NCBI GenBank assembly: GCA_020846745.1
Contig: JADLDI010000043.1
Span: forward strand, 1-64,000
Length of the DNA stretch: 64,000 bases
DNA from: Bryobacterales bacterium
GTDB taxonomy: Bacteria > Acidobacteriota > Terriglobia > Bryobacterales > Bryobacteraceae
Direction: 5' to 3'
Shown one piece after another: positions 1 through 9,145 of this stretch. The number at the start of each line of letters is the position of its first letter. Within the stretch, counting starts at the first letter, position 1. The translations under genes were made by a program, and so were the position numbers. The notes beneath the pieces were generated by a model. It worked only from the letters and a program-made list of their open reading frames with translations, did not search any database and was not told the origin of the DNA.

Positions 1-2
1 TC

Positions 3-383
3 CAGCAGATCTCCAACGGAAACCCGCCCGACGAGTTCGCCCCGCTCGCGGATGTCCCCAAAATTGATAGCTTTGCGAGACGAATTGCCCGGGCACCGGC
101 GACCATCGACGACAACATCCGTCACGCGCTCTCCACCCAAAACGCCATCCTCACCCTCGAAAGTCAAATCCGCGAAAAAGGCGTCGTGCCCGTCTCCGGC
201 CACCGCTACGTCAAAACCGCCCAAGCCGCCGCCGCTACCCAAACCAAATCAACAACTTGCGAGACGAAATCCGCCCCGCAACCCGAAATCGGCCGCAACT
301 CCCCCTGCCCCTGCGGCTCCGGCAACAAATACAAACGCTGCTGCGGTGTCAACGCTCCCCCCATCCTCAACAACGCCGCCTAG
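3..383 (+). CDS. SEC-C motif protein, C-terminal part (5' end outside window)
   Basis: The frame is open from the left window edge and ends at TAG 381-383, so this is the 3' part of a longer gene; the ATG at 186 in the ORF track is internal. The visible protein has a charged helical stretch ([19 protein letters not shown]) and ends in a clear SEC-C zinc motif, [17 protein letters not shown], with the CxC...CC cysteines. SEC-C motifs bind zinc and occur in SecA and many uncharacterised proteins, where they often mediate protein contacts. Two copies of a short DNA repeat (TTTGCGAGACGAA type) lie inside the frame. The function is unknown. A relation to the STGPRTPEGK protein at 49954, which has a similar 'LAD..KI..FA+R' stretch, is possible but rests mainly on the shared repeat. 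Confidence 0.7.
   Translation, partial: QQISNGNPPDEFAPLADVPKIDSFARRIARAPATIDDNIRHALSTQNAILTLESQIREKGVVPVSGHRYVKTAQAAAATQTKSTTCETKSAPQPEIGRNSPCPCGSGNKYKRCCGVNAPPILNNAA
61..84 (+). repeat. Short dispersed repeat, TTTGCGAAACGAA type, copy 1
   Basis: Core CTTTGCGAGACGAA preceded by AAATTGATAG. Three similar copies lie at 246-270, 438-466 and 50407-50438. This copy is inside a coding frame and is read as KIDSFARR. Confidence 0.55.
246..270 (+). repeat. Short dispersed repeat, TTTGCGAAACGAA type, copy 2
   Basis: AAATCAACAACTTGCGAGACGAAAT. It lies in the coding frame of the SEC-C protein and is read in a different frame from copy 1 (KSTTCETKS), which argues for a DNA-level repeat and not a conserved peptide. 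Confidence 0.55.
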
Positions 384-390
384 TCGTCAC

Positions 391-422
391 CTTCTGTCTC
401 CTGACTTCTCGCTTCTGACTCC
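391..422 (+). repeat. Short dispersed repeat, CTCCTGACT...TGACTCC type, copy 1
   Basis: CTTCTGTCTCCTGACTTCTC followed by GCTTCTGACTCC, directly downstream of the SEC-C gene stop. A second copy with about three quarters of positions identical is at 21394-21425 in another intergenic gap. Confidence 0.45.
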
Positions 423-437
423 TAAATACGTTCTTTG

Positions 438-466
438 AAATCAACACTTTGCGAAACGAAGTCCCC
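438..466 (+). repeat. Short dispersed repeat, TTTGCGAAACGAA type, copy 3
   Basis: AAATCAACACTTTGCGAAAC continuing GAAGTCCCCCC, in the 5' intergenic region of the Do-like protease. It is the best match to the consensus together with the copy at 50407. Confidence 0.55.
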
Positions 467-587
467 CCGCAGCACAATCCGCCTTTACAAACTTTTAGTA
501 TTCTCCGCTCACATCCGGTACACCGCTTTTCGAGTTGTCCCGTCTATTTGTTTGGACCCACCAAACACAACACATTCTGGAGGCTAC

Positions 588-2060
588 ATGAATTTAGGGA
601 CTCTCAGCGCCCCACGGAAAGCCGTGCTCGCGCTCGCACTGGCTGTCGGTCTGGTGACCGGCATTGCGGCCAAGGAAGTCTATGATATGAAGAATCCGCC
701 GGCTACATTGAAGCTGGCTGACCCGCGCGAGGGGTCCTTAAAGAACACCTTTGCGCCTGTCGTGAAACGCGCATTACCCGCCGTCGTGAACATCTCCACG
801 TCCAAAGTCGTGAAGGCGCCCACGTCGATGCGTGGCGGCCGTGGCGGCGCGCCGATGGACCCGTTCCGCGAGTTTTTTGGCGAAGATTTCGGCGGACAAT
901 TCCAGGCTCCTAAGGACCGTCGTGAACAGAGCCTTGGCTCCGGCGTGATCATCAGCCCGGAAGGGTACATTCTCACTAACAACCACGTAGTCGATGGCGC
1001 TACCGACATTAACGTGACGCTTTCTGACCGGCGCGAATTCAAGGCTCGCCTGGTTGGCGGCGATTCGCGCAGCGACGTTGCGCTGCTCAAGATTGAAGGC
1101 GCTGGCACGCTGCCGGTCATCACCATCGCCGATTCGACCAAGGTCGAAGTGGGTGATTGGGTACTCGCCATCGGCAACCCGTTCGGTGTCGGCCAAACCG
1201 TCACCATGGGCATCGTTTCCGCCACAAAGCGCGGCAACCTCGGTATCGAGGAATACGAAGATTTCATCCAAACCGACGCCGCTATCAACCCCGGCAACTC
1301 CGGTGGCGCCCTGGTGAACGAACGCGGTGAACTCATCGGCATCAACACTGCCATCCTGTCGCGTGCCGGCGGTAACCAGGGTATCGGTTTCGCGATCCCG
1401 GCCAACATGGCTCGCGATGTTATGGAGCAGTTGCGGCGCAGCGGTAAGGTGGTGCGTGCTTATATGGGCATCATTCCGCAGGACCTCACTCCCACGATGG
1501 CCAAAGCTTTCGGCGCGAAGGACCTGCACGGCGCCCTGGTCGGCGACGTAACGCCCGACAGCCCCGCCGCCAAAGCCGGACTGCAGAAAGGCGACATCAT
1601 CACCGAAGTGAACGGTAAGACTGTTGAAACCGCCAACCAACTGCGCAACAGCATCGCGCTCATGCCGCCTGACCAGGCTGTGTCGCTCAAGGTGTGGCGC
1701 GACGGCAACGCTCGCAACCTGTCGGTTACCCTCGCTGAGTTTCCGACTGAGCAACAGCGCGCGTCCAACGACACTCGCGACGACAACACTGAGCTTTCCG
1801 GTGTCCGTGTCGAAGATATCGATGCGCAGACCCGCCGCCAGCTTAACCTGAAGCCCGGTACCCAGGGTGTGGTCGTAACGGAGATCTCGTCCTCCAGCCC
1901 GGCCGCCGATTCCGGCCTGCGCGTTGGCGACGTGATTCAGGAAGTGAATCGCAAACCTGTGCGGAGCGCCGCTGATTTCCAGCGCGCCATGCGGCAAGCG
2001 GGTGAAGTTCCGCTGCTGTTAGTCAACCGCCGCGGTAACACCCTCTTTATCGCTGTGTAA
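588..2060 (+). CDS. degP: Do-like (DegP/HtrA family) periplasmic serine protease
   Basis: Envelope quality-control protease of the S1C family. I place the start at ATG 588, not 435: it has TGGAGG eight bases upstream and opens a signal/anchor segment (VLALALAVGLVTG) at residues 14-26. The catalytic triad is visible: His133 in NNHVVDG, Asp163 in RSDVALLKI and Ser238 in NPGNSGGALV. Two PDZ domains follow, roughly residues 280-370 and 395-490, the second ending with the gene. Length (490 aa) and the two PDZ domains fit the Do/DegP/DegQ group and not the one-PDZ DegS group. It is a single gene; a strong hairpin with a T tail lies about 95 bases downstream. The exact orthology (DegP versus DegQ/MucD) cannot be decided here. 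Confidence 0.95.
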   Translation: MNLGTLSAPRKAVLALALAVGLVTGIAAKEVYDMKNPPATLKLADPREGSLKNTFAPVVKRALPAVVNISTSKVVKAPTSMRGGRGGAPMDPFREFFGEDFGGQFQAPKDRREQSLGSGVIISPEGYILTNNHVVDGATDINVTLSDRREFKARLVGGDSRSDVALLKIEGAGTLPVITIADSTKVEVGDWVLAIGNPFGVGQTVTMGIVSATKRGNLGIEEYEDFIQTDAAINPGNSGGALVNERGELIGINTAILSRAGGNQGIGFAIPANMARDVMEQLRRSGKVVRAYMGIIPQDLTPTMAKAFGAKDLHGALVGDVTPDSPAAKAGLQKGDIITEVNGKTVETANQLRNSIALMPPDQAVSLKVWRDGNARNLSVTLAEFPTEQQRASNDTRDDNTELSGVRVEDIDAQTRRQLNLKPGTQGVVVTEISSSSPAADSGLRVGDVIQEVNRKPVRSAADFQRAMRQAGEVPLLLVNRRGNTLFIAV

Positions 2061-2154
2061 CTCAACTTTAGTCAGCGATCGATAACCGACAGCAAAGTCC
2101 GGAGCGATTCGCGAACCACCTAAGGGTTTGGGGCCGCTCAAGGTGACGCGAGAA

Positions 2155-2204
2155 GATCCGGCCCGGAGTCGAACCAGTACTCCCGGGCCGGATCTTTTGT
2201 TTTT
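2155..2204 (+). terminator. Rho-independent terminator after the Do-like protease
   Basis: Perfect 12-bp inverted repeat GATCCGGCCCGG / CCGGGCCGGATC (2155-2166 and 2183-2194) followed by TTTTGTTTTT on the + strand. The rest of the 2061-2439 gap holds no convincing gene. Confidence 0.8.
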
Positions 2205-2439
2205 GCCTGCAACGGTGCTTCGCGCGATCTATACCATCCGAGGATTTATGTTACGGACAGCCGTTGGGACTTCGCCCATCAGTTTGTTCAGATCAGCCAG
2301 CAACTTCGGGACGGCGGCCCGTCATCACGGGCTGCTCGAATCCCCGCCTGGTAGTAGTCCGCCAACTTGCTTTTGCTGATCGGCGAATACGTCCGCTCCC
2401 GCCGGAATACTTGACAATAAAAGGAGGAGAAGCCAGAGC

Positions 2440-2952
2440 ATGGAGTTTAAGAAGAAAGTTCCTCAGTGGAATCAGTTTAGCTGCCTGGTTCGCGGGACTG
2501 TCATCGGCATAATTGCCCTATCATTGTGTGTGGCGCAGGAACTGCCAGGCGATTGGAGCACGGTGCAATTGTTATCACCAGGCTTACGCGTCCGGCTGAT
2601 TGTCGTTCCCGGCGGTGAGGTAAGAGGGCGCCTCGTCGGCGTCAGCCAATCGGGAATCGATGTCAACAGTAAGGGCTCCCGGCAAACTTACCCAAGACAT
2701 TCGGTGACACGCGTGTGGGCGGGAACGGCTCCGCGGCGTGGCCGGGGCGCACTGATCGGCGCCGCCGTCGGTGCAGGCGCCGGCACCGCTGTCGGCGGGT
2801 GGATGTACTCGAAGGGCGATTTCGTGCCTTCCGTGATCCTGGCCACAGCAGTGATTGGCGCCGGGATTGGCGCGGCAATCGGCGCAGTGACCGGCGGACG
2901 TGGGTCGGACAAACTCGTCTATGCCGCTTATCCCGCAGCCTCTCGTAGATAA
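2440..2952 (+). CDS. Secreted or membrane protein with glycine-zipper segments
   Basis: The start ATG 2440 has a strong AAAGGAGGAG ribosome binding site. The 170-aa product has an N-terminal hydrophobic segment (GTVIGIIALSLCVA, about residues 25-38), a small beta-rich middle part (VRLIVVPGGEVRGRLVGVS) and two long Gly/Ala-rich hydrophobic stretches (GALIGAAVGAGAGTAVGG and VIGAGIGAAIGAVTGG), typical of glycine-zipper segments that span or pack in membranes. The middle part resembles small beta-barrel domains, but I do not recognise a named family. Acidobacterial genomes hold many similar short proteins; the function is unknown. It ends 17 bases before the start chosen for the next gene. Confidence 0.75.
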   Translation: MEFKKKVPQWNQFSCLVRGTVIGIIALSLCVAQELPGDWSTVQLLSPGLRVRLIVVPGGEVRGRLVGVSQSGIDVNSKGSRQTYPRHSVTRVWAGTAPRRGRGALIGAAVGAGAGTAVGGWMYSKGDFVPSVILATAVIGAGIGAAIGAVTGGRGSDKLVYAAYPAASRR

Positions 2953-2969
2953 AATGGTTGCGCAGGCCG

Positions 2970-5372
2970 ATGAGACTTCAGCTGTTTGTTGCCGGAGTAA
3001 CGCTTGCCCTGTCGATGCAGGCAGAGGTGGACTTCGTTCGCGACGTCCAGCCCATCTTGCGTAAGCGCTGCCTCGCCTGCCACGGCGCGGTCCGCCCGCA
3101 AAGCGGTTTGCGCCTCGACACCCGCGAGCATGCCTTGGAAGGCGGCTACTCCGGCGCCGTTCTCAAACCCGGCGATAGCGCCAATAGCAAGCTCTACCGG
3201 GTGGTCGCCGGTAAAGATACACTCACGATGCCGCCCGGAGGTGGGAAGCTGCCGCAAGCGGAAGTGGATACCTTCCGAAGCTGGATCGATGAAGGAGCGA
3301 GATGGCCGGCTATGCCAAATGCTGCCCCCGCGTTCGCAGCGACAAAGCTTTGGTCGTTTCAGCCGCTGCACAAGCCCGCGCTGCCGGACTCCACAGTGCA
3401 CCCGGTAGACGCGTTTGTCCTGACGAAGCTTCACAAGCAGCGAATTCAGCCATCCCCCGAAGCGCCGCGGCACACCCTGCTGCGCCGGCTGTATCTCGAC
3501 CTCACCGGACTCCCTCCCACTCCCGCGGACCTCGTCCGCACCGAGCCTTATGTAACTACGGTTGACCGTCTGCTTGCCTCACCCCACTTCGGTGAAAAAT
3601 GGGCTCGAATGTGGCTCGACCTGGCACGCTATGCCGATAGCGACGGATACGAGCAGGATCAGGTGCGGCCCCATGCCTGGCGGTACCGGCAGTGGGTCAT
3701 CGACGCCTTTAATCGCAATATGCCGTTTGACCAGTTCACCGTCGAACAGGTCGCCGGTGACCTCCTTCCAAACGCCACCATCGCCCAACTTACTGCCGCC
3801 GGCTTCCATCGCAACACCCTCACTTCCCGCGAAGGCGGCATCGACGTTGAGCAATTGCGCACGGAGCAGGTGACGGACCGTGCCATCACCACAGGCAGCG
3901 TCTGGCTCGGGCTCACCTTCGAATGCACACGCTGTCACGACCATAAGTATGACCCCATCACTCAGCGCGACTTCTACCGGTTCTACGCCTTCTTCAACTC
4001 CATCGACGAGATCAATCTGACTGACCCCTTGCCCGGCGAGCGCGGCCGCTTCGAAAAGACTTGGCCCGAGTACAAACGCCAGTACGACGAGATAGCCGCC
4101 AAAGCCCGGGTAGCCGAGTTACAACCCAAGTGGGAAGCCGAAGTAATGCAGGCCATGCAGGACCCGGCGGCGCGCCTCGAATGGACCCAGGTGCTCGATT
4201 ATGTGGCTGTCTATCAGGACCGTGGCCACGACATGCTGCGCACCCCGCCCGCCCAACGCACCTTTCGCCAGTCCCACGACCTCACCCGAGTCTTCCTCAA
4301 GTACCCCGGTCCCCTCGCATCCTGGCCGGAAGTCAAAGGCGTCCGCTTTGGCGAAGGGTTTCAGAAACTCGAAGACCTGGACGCCAGTTACCCTGGCCTA
4401 AGTGAAATTCCCTCCGTTCGCGAACGCTCGGCCCCGCGCGAGTCCCACATATTTCTCCGTGGCGACTTCCGGAATCCGGGTATTGCCGTTACACCGGGCA
4501 CGCCGGAGTCGCTGCCGCCCCTCGAAAGTCCGCCCACGCGCCTCGCGCTTGCGAAGTGGCTCGTGTCGCCGACCAACCCCCTCACGGCGCGCGTCACTGT
4601 GAACCGCTTCTGGCAGGAACTGTTCGGCCGTGGACTGGTTACTACGCCAGAGGACTTCGGAACTCGCGGCGATGCGCCTACGCATCCCGAGTTACTCGAC
4701 TATCTGGCCGCCACGTTCCGCGATTCCGGCTGGGACATGAAGGGACTTATCCGGCTGATAGTTACCTCCCAAACTTATAAGCAGTCCTCCCGCACCCGTA
4801 CCGACATCGACGATCCTGACAACCGCTTGCTTGCTCGGCAAAACCGCTTCCGCCTCCCCGCTGAACTCGTTCGCGATGCGGCTTTGTCCGCGTCGGGCTT
4901 ACTGAACCCCACCGTCGGCGGACCCAGCTTCCGTCCGCCGATTCCAGCCGGTGCACTGAAGGTGGCCTACCGCGTCAAATGGCAGGAAAGTCAGGGACCC
5001 GACCGTTACCGCCGCGGCCTCTACACGTTCCTGCAACGCTCTCTTCCCCATCCACAGTTGATGAACTTCGATGCGCCCAGTTCCCTGGTCTCGTGCAGCC
5101 GGCGTACACGATCGGTGACCCCCTTGCAGGCCCTAAACCTACTGAATGCGCCTGAGTTCACCGAAGCTGCCGCCGCTTTGGCCAAGCGTGTCGAGACCAA
5201 CCGCTCGGGCGGCTTCGACGAACAAGCCCGTTATGCCTTCGAGTTATGCCTCTCGCGCACGCCCTCGCCCGAGGAGATAGTGCTGCTTAGAAACTACTAC
5301 AACACGCGCCGTAACTGGACCGGCGTCGCCGCGGCCCTTCTTAACCTCGATGAGTTCATTACCCGTGAGTAA
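2970..5372 (+). CDS. PSCyt1 / DUF1549 / DUF1553 exported cytochrome protein
   Basis: Planctomycete-cytochrome-type protein, about 800 aa. The ORF track starts at a TTG (2958); ATG 2970 opens a normal signal peptide (MRLQLFVAGVTLALSMQA) and is preferred. Order of parts: a cytochrome c-like domain with one heme motif CLACH near residue 32 and conserved VQPILRKRC, then DUF1549 (from about residue 140, DAFVLTKL, LYLDLTGLPPT, with a second CTRCH motif near residue 315), then DUF1553 (from about residue 515, TARVTVNRFWQELFG). Such genes are almost always paired with a DUF1501 gene, as here. The biochemical role is unproven; an extracytoplasmic redox or sugar/sulfatase-linked role has been suggested for planctomycetes. 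The second CxxCH may bind another heme. Confidence 0.92.
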   Translation: MRLQLFVAGVTLALSMQAEVDFVRDVQPILRKRCLACHGAVRPQSGLRLDTREHALEGGYSGAVLKPGDSANSKLYRVVAGKDTLTMPPGGGKLPQAEVDTFRSWIDEGARWPAMPNAAPAFAATKLWSFQPLHKPALPDSTVHPVDAFVLTKLHKQRIQPSPEAPRHTLLRRLYLDLTGLPPTPADLVRTEPYVTTVDRLLASPHFGEKWARMWLDLARYADSDGYEQDQVRPHAWRYRQWVIDAFNRNMPFDQFTVEQVAGDLLPNATIAQLTAAGFHRNTLTSREGGIDVEQLRTEQVTDRAITTGSVWLGLTFECTRCHDHKYDPITQRDFYRFYAFFNSIDEINLTDPLPGERGRFEKTWPEYKRQYDEIAAKARVAELQPKWEAEVMQAMQDPAARLEWTQVLDYVAVYQDRGHDMLRTPPAQRTFRQSHDLTRVFLKYPGPLASWPEVKGVRFGEGFQKLEDLDASYPGLSEIPSVRERSAPRESHIFLRGDFRNPGIAVTPGTPESLPPLESPPTRLALAKWLVSPTNPLTARVTVNRFWQELFGRGLVTTPEDFGTRGDAPTHPELLDYLAATFRDSGWDMKGLIRLIVTSQTYKQSSRTRTDIDDPDNRLLARQNRFRLPAELVRDAALSASGLLNPTVGGPSFRPPIPAGALKVAYRVKWQESQGPDRYRRGLYTFLQRSLPHPQLMNFDAPSSLVSCSRRTRSVTPLQALNLLNAPEFTEAAAALAKRVETNRSGGFDEQARYAFELCLSRTPSPEEIVLLRNYYNTRRNWTGVAAALLNLDEFITRE

Positions 5373-5376
5373 TCAG

Positions 5377-6768
5377 ATGGACCGGCGACGCTTCTTATCC
5401 ACCTGGGCTCACGGCTTTGGCAGTATCGCACTCTGGCACCTGCTCGCGTGTGAAGGCAGCGCGGCCATCAGTCAGAAAGGTCCGCACTTCCGCCCCCGCG
5501 CCAGGAACGTCATCTTTCTCTTCATGGAAGGCGGCCCCAGCCAGATCGACCTGTTTGACCCCAAGCCCGAACTCACGCGTCTCGACGGCCAACCGCTTCC
5601 GCCATCGCTCCGCGACGGTCTGCGGTTCGCCTTCATCAAACCCACCGCCAAGGTCTGGGCCAGCCGCCGCCCGTTCCGGAAGCACGGCCAATCGGGCATC
5701 GAAATGTCAGACTGGCTGCCCCACCTCTCCCAATGCGCGGACGACCTCTGCCTCGTCCGCGGCATGTTTTCCGAACAGTTCAACCATCACCCCGGACAGT
5801 TACTCATGCACTGCGGCAGTCCGATTGTCGGCCGCCCCTCAATGGGCTCCTGGCTTCTCTACGGCCTCGGCTCTGAATCGCAAAACCTGCCCGGCTTCGT
5901 CGTCCTCCAGTCCGGCCCGCGCGGCGGCTCCAGTTCCACCGGTCTGTTCGCCTCGGGGTTCCTGCCATCCGAGTATCAGGGTGTGCCGTTCGCCGCGGGT
6001 AGCGAACCCATCTCATATCTCAAGAACCCCCAAGGCGTCGACGCCGCTGAGCAGCGCGCCCGCCTCAACCTGATCGGCGCCCTGAACAAACAGCACCAAT
6101 CCCAAACTGGCGATGCCGAGATAGCGGCCCGCATCGCTTCTTACGAGTTAGCTTTCCGCATGCAGTCGGCCGCGCCGGAGTTACTCGACTTATCCCAGGA
6201 ATCCCCCGCCACGCTCGCTATGTACGGTGCGGATAAGCAGCCGACGAAGCAGTTCGCCACCAACTGCCTGCTTGCCCGGCGCATGGTCGAGCGCGGCGTC
6301 CGCTTCGTTCTTGTGTCGCACGCCACCTGGGACGATCATGGAAGCCTCTTGAGCGGCCACAAGAAGAACTGCGAAACGACTGACCAGCCCACTGCCGCCC
6401 TGCTCCTGGACCTGAAGCGCCGCGGCCTGCTCGACGACACCATTGTCGTCTGGGGCGGCGAGTTCGGCCGCACACCGCTCGCACAGACTCTCAACCCAGG
6501 CCAGGAAAGCGCCATGGGCCGCGACCATCATCCCGACGCGTTCACCATGTGGCTGGCCGGAGGCGGCATCAAACCGGCAACGGTGGTCGGCCGCACCGAT
6601 GACCTTGGCATGAAAGTGGTCGAAGACCGCGTCCATGTGCACGACCTGCACGCGACGCTGCTCCACTGCCTGGGTATCGATCACAAGCGCCTCACGTGGC
6701 GCCATCAGGGGCGCGACTTCCGTCTCACAGACGTCGCCGGAAACGTGATAGACAAGATGCTGGCATGA
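5377..6768 (+). CDS. DUF1501 family exported protein
   Basis: DUF1501 proteins are sulfatase/alkaline-phosphatase-fold relatives encoded next to DUF1549/DUF1553 cytochromes. The chosen start ATG 5377 gives MDRRRFLSTWAHGFG, a Tat-type twin-arginine leader; the ORF-track start at 5350 would add nine residues and overlap the previous gene. Typical DUF1501 signatures are present: NVIFLFMEGGPSQIDLFDPKPEL near residue 45, FGRTP and GRDHHPDAFTMWLAGGG in the C-terminal third, and HDLHATLLHCLGIDH near the end. The 463-aa length fits the family. The stop overlaps the next ATG (ATGA), so it is translationally coupled. The substrate is unknown. Confidence 0.92.
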   Translation: MDRRRFLSTWAHGFGSIALWHLLACEGSAAISQKGPHFRPRARNVIFLFMEGGPSQIDLFDPKPELTRLDGQPLPPSLRDGLRFAFIKPTAKVWASRRPFRKHGQSGIEMSDWLPHLSQCADDLCLVRGMFSEQFNHHPGQLLMHCGSPIVGRPSMGSWLLYGLGSESQNLPGFVVLQSGPRGGSSSTGLFASGFLPSEYQGVPFAAGSEPISYLKNPQGVDAAEQRARLNLIGALNKQHQSQTGDAEIAARIASYELAFRMQSAAPELLDLSQESPATLAMYGADKQPTKQFATNCLLARRMVERGVRFVLVSHATWDDHGSLLSGHKKNCETTDQPTAALLLDLKRRGLLDDTIVVWGGEFGRTPLAQTLNPGQESAMGRDHHPDAFTMWLAGGGIKPATVVGRTDDLGMKVVEDRVHVHDLHATLLHCLGIDHKRLTWRHQGRDFRLTDVAGNVIDKMLA

Positions 6769-7703
6769 CACGCCGCTCGTTCCTTTCCGTCCTGCCGGCT
6801 TCGGCCGTCGCCCTCGCCCAACCAGCCCGCAAAGCTCGCATCGCCATCACTTATGACCTTGAAATGAGCCGCAACTTCCCAACCTGGGAAGCCACGCACT
6901 GGGACTACGAAAAGGGCAACCTCGATTCCGATTCCAAGCGGTACGCCCTTGACGCGGCTCGGCTGGTCCGCGATCGCGGTGGCCGCATCCACTTCTTTGC
7001 CGTAGGCCGGGTATTCGAGCAGCAAGACGTCTCGTGGCTCGAAGAGATAGCCAAAACAGGGCACGCCGTCGGCAACCATACCTACGATCACGTCAACGTG
7101 CTGGCACGAAAACTCGACGACGTGCAGTTCCGGTTTAAGCGGGCGCCTTGGCTGCTTAGGGGTGCAACACCCGCCGAAGCCATCGCAGACAATATCAAGC
7201 TCTGCACCAATGCCATGAAGTCCCGGCTTGGCATCGCGCCCAACGGATTTCGCACTCCTGGCGGTTTCGCCGGCGGGCTGAACGATCGTGCGGATGTGCA
7301 GCGTTTGCTCGCCGCCCAAGGCTTCAACTGGATCAGCAGTAAGTACCCGCGCCACCCGATCGACATTACCGCGCCCGCACGATACCTGCCCGAACCCCTC
7401 AAGGCCGCCCAGCCTTACAAGTACCCCGAAACCGGCTTGACCGAAATCCCGATGAGTCCCGTCAGCGACATCAACGCATTCCGCAATGGCCGCTGGCCGC
7501 TCCCGAAATTCCTCGATGCCATCCGCTACGCCTTAGATTGGACCATCGAGAATCGCGCAGTATTCGACCTGTTGGTTCACCCCTCCTGCATCGGCGTAAT
7601 GGACCCGCGCTTGGAGACCATGAAGCTCATCTGCTCACGTGTCGAAGCTGCGAAAAACCAAGCCGAGTTAACGACGCTCGACCAGGTCGCGGCTTCCGTT
7701 TAG
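6765..7703 (+). CDS. Exported polysaccharide deacetylase (NodB/CE4-like)
   Basis: The start ATG 6765 overlaps the DUF1501 stop and opens a leader MTRRSFLSVLPASAVALAQPA with a twin arginine. The 312-aa product has the NodB-homology signatures: ITYDLE (motif 1, in place of TFDD/E) near residue 29 and GNHTYDHVNV (motif 2, HxxxH metal site) near residue 107, then a region with GFRTPGG (motif 3-like). CE4 enzymes remove acetyl groups from peptidoglycan or polysaccharides, using a divalent metal. As the third gene of the operon with DUF1549/DUF1501 proteins it may act in the cell envelope, but this link is inferred from position only. Confidence 0.88.
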   Translation: MTRRSFLSVLPASAVALAQPARKARIAITYDLEMSRNFPTWEATHWDYEKGNLDSDSKRYALDAARLVRDRGGRIHFFAVGRVFEQQDVSWLEEIAKTGHAVGNHTYDHVNVLARKLDDVQFRFKRAPWLLRGATPAEAIADNIKLCTNAMKSRLGIAPNGFRTPGGFAGGLNDRADVQRLLAAQGFNWISSKYPRHPIDITAPARYLPEPLKAAQPYKYPETGLTEIPMSPVSDINAFRNGRWPLPKFLDAIRYALDWTIENRAVFDLLVHPSCIGVMDPRLETMKLICSRVEAAKNQAELTTLDQVAASV

Positions 7704-7742
7704 AGCCCCGCTTTCAGCACGGATGCGGACACCCTCAGTTGC

Positions 7743-9134
7743 TCAAAAACCGTAGCTTTCGGTGGCGAACAACTGCCGCTGCTCGGGGCTGAGTCGTTCT
7801 ATCAGTTCGAATTCCGATCCGGGCAAGGCGTCGAGTTCTTCGCCTAAGCGGTCGAGCCACATTGCTTCTTTTCGCGGCAGTATGAGGCTACGGCCGGCGG
7901 CTCGCTCAATCAGGAGGTGCACGGCGGCCTTGCCGGCGGCGACCGTGCGGCGGTACGGGTCTGGCTCGCTGACGATAGCGGTCGCGATGCGCAGGGTAGC
8001 CTCGGGTGTTAGTAAGGCGGCCTGGGGACTCAGTGCCTCATCGGAGCGTACGAGCCAATCGCGTAGCATGCGTTGACTGCGATCGCGAATCGCGGTGTTC
8101 ATGAGGCGGCAGTCGTAGATCAGTATTTCGGCAAAGGCCTCGGGGGCGTTACCGGACAATAGGCGGATGTTCTGGACAGACTCGTTGCTCCACAAGTCGC
8201 ACATTGATGAGGCGATGTTGCCGACAGGGCTGAAGTGAGCGCAGGCGGCCGACTTGCCCTCCATCGAAATCGGACACCCAGTGATAGCTTTCAGCACAGG
8301 CCCTTCGTAGGCGCAATCTTTCGAGGGTCCTCGAGCGCCGTGTTCGAAGGCGGCCAAAGAGCGCGCCGCACTCATCGCGCGAACCACGGCCGCCAGCACC
8401 TCGGGCAGCATACGCTGGTGCGCCAGTTGCATCGCGGTGTTGGCGAATCCACAGGCGGTGTCGCCTCCGGGAACAGAGTGAACAGAAGCATTGGCAATCG
8501 ATGTGATGCGGTCCCAAAGCCAGGCCATATCTTGGGGCGCCAACACGCCGAGGGCAAATGCGATCGCACTGATGTCGCCGTAGAGCAGACCATGATCGTG
8601 CAGTTCCTTGCCGCCGATCGACTCGATTGAGAGAATGTCGGCGCCTGCCTGCGCACACAACGCAAAGGACCGCCACAAGGTTTCGCATTTCGAGCGCTCG
8701 CGGAGGCGTGGAGGTTTGGACTGGTCACGAATATCGGCGGGCGTTACTCGCAATGCTGAGCGCAAGCCATGCCGCTGATGCGCTTCACCCAATATCTCGT
8801 GAAGCAGTGCTGTGATCTCAGCGCCCCATTCCGGATTCTCCGTCATGGCTGGGAGATGCTCAAACTCCAGGACGATGCCGGGTACTTGCAGAGCGACCGC
8901 CCGTTTCGCGACGGCGGTACCAATTTGCTGGTAGTGGCTTCGGATCTCGGACCAGTTAACCGAGTCGACTTCAATCGCCGGAAGGGTGAAGTTCACTTCG
9001 GGGAAGACGGTTCCGGCGCCAATCTGCAGGTCGAAACCGCACGAAACCGGGTGGGGGCACGAGCCGAAAACCAGATCGGATTCGCGCTCAATCGCGAGGC
9101 GGCCCGAAACCGCCGGTGCAGAGAGCATAATCAC
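7743..9134 (-). CDS. mtaB: Methanol:corrinoid methyltransferase subunit MtaB homologue
   Basis: MtaB transfers the methyl group of methanol to a corrinoid protein, MtaC, using a zinc site. The 463-aa protein matches the family along its length: DLVFGSCPHPVSCGFDLQIG near residue 20, FPEVNFTLP near 44, ILSIESIGGKELHD near 167, GGDTACGFANTAM near 223 and CAYEGPVLKAITGCPISMEG near 274. Glu171, Cys228 and Cys274 are the likely zinc ligands by comparison with the archaeal enzyme (recalled, not aligned). No mtaC, mtaA or corrinoid-activation gene is in the window. It lies downstream of a fucosidase gene on the same strand, with a possible short ORF between. In a probably aerobic organism its substrate could be methanol or another methylated compound. 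Confidence 0.88.
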   Translation of the reverse strand: MIMLSAPAVSGRLAIERESDLVFGSCPHPVSCGFDLQIGAGTVFPEVNFTLPAIEVDSVNWSEIRSHYQQIGTAVAKRAVALQVPGIVLEFEHLPAMTENPEWGAEITALLHEILGEAHQRHGLRSALRVTPADIRDQSKPPRLRERSKCETLWRSFALCAQAGADILSIESIGGKELHDHGLLYGDISAIAFALGVLAPQDMAWLWDRITSIANASVHSVPGGDTACGFANTAMQLAHQRMLPEVLAAVVRAMSAARSLAAFEHGARGPSKDCAYEGPVLKAITGCPISMEGKSAACAHFSPVGNIASSMCDLWSNESVQNIRLLSGNAPEAFAEILIYDCRLMNTAIRDRSQRMLRDWLVRSDEALSPQAALLTPEATLRIATAIVSEPDPYRRTVAAGKAAVHLLIERAAGRSLILPRKEAMWLDRLGEELDALPGSEFELIERLSPEQRQLFATESYGF

Positions 9135-9145
9135 TACTCCTTTCG

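Noticed and set aside
774-1997. 407-aa minus-strand ORF over the Do-like protease
   Set aside because: Antisense shadow of a clear protease gene; no domain or ribosome binding site.
2155-2204. Possible tRNA end on the minus strand (GGTTCGACTCC-like T-loop)
   Set aside because: No D-arm or anticodon arm could be built; the sequence is a perfect hairpin with a T tail on the + strand and reads better as a terminator.
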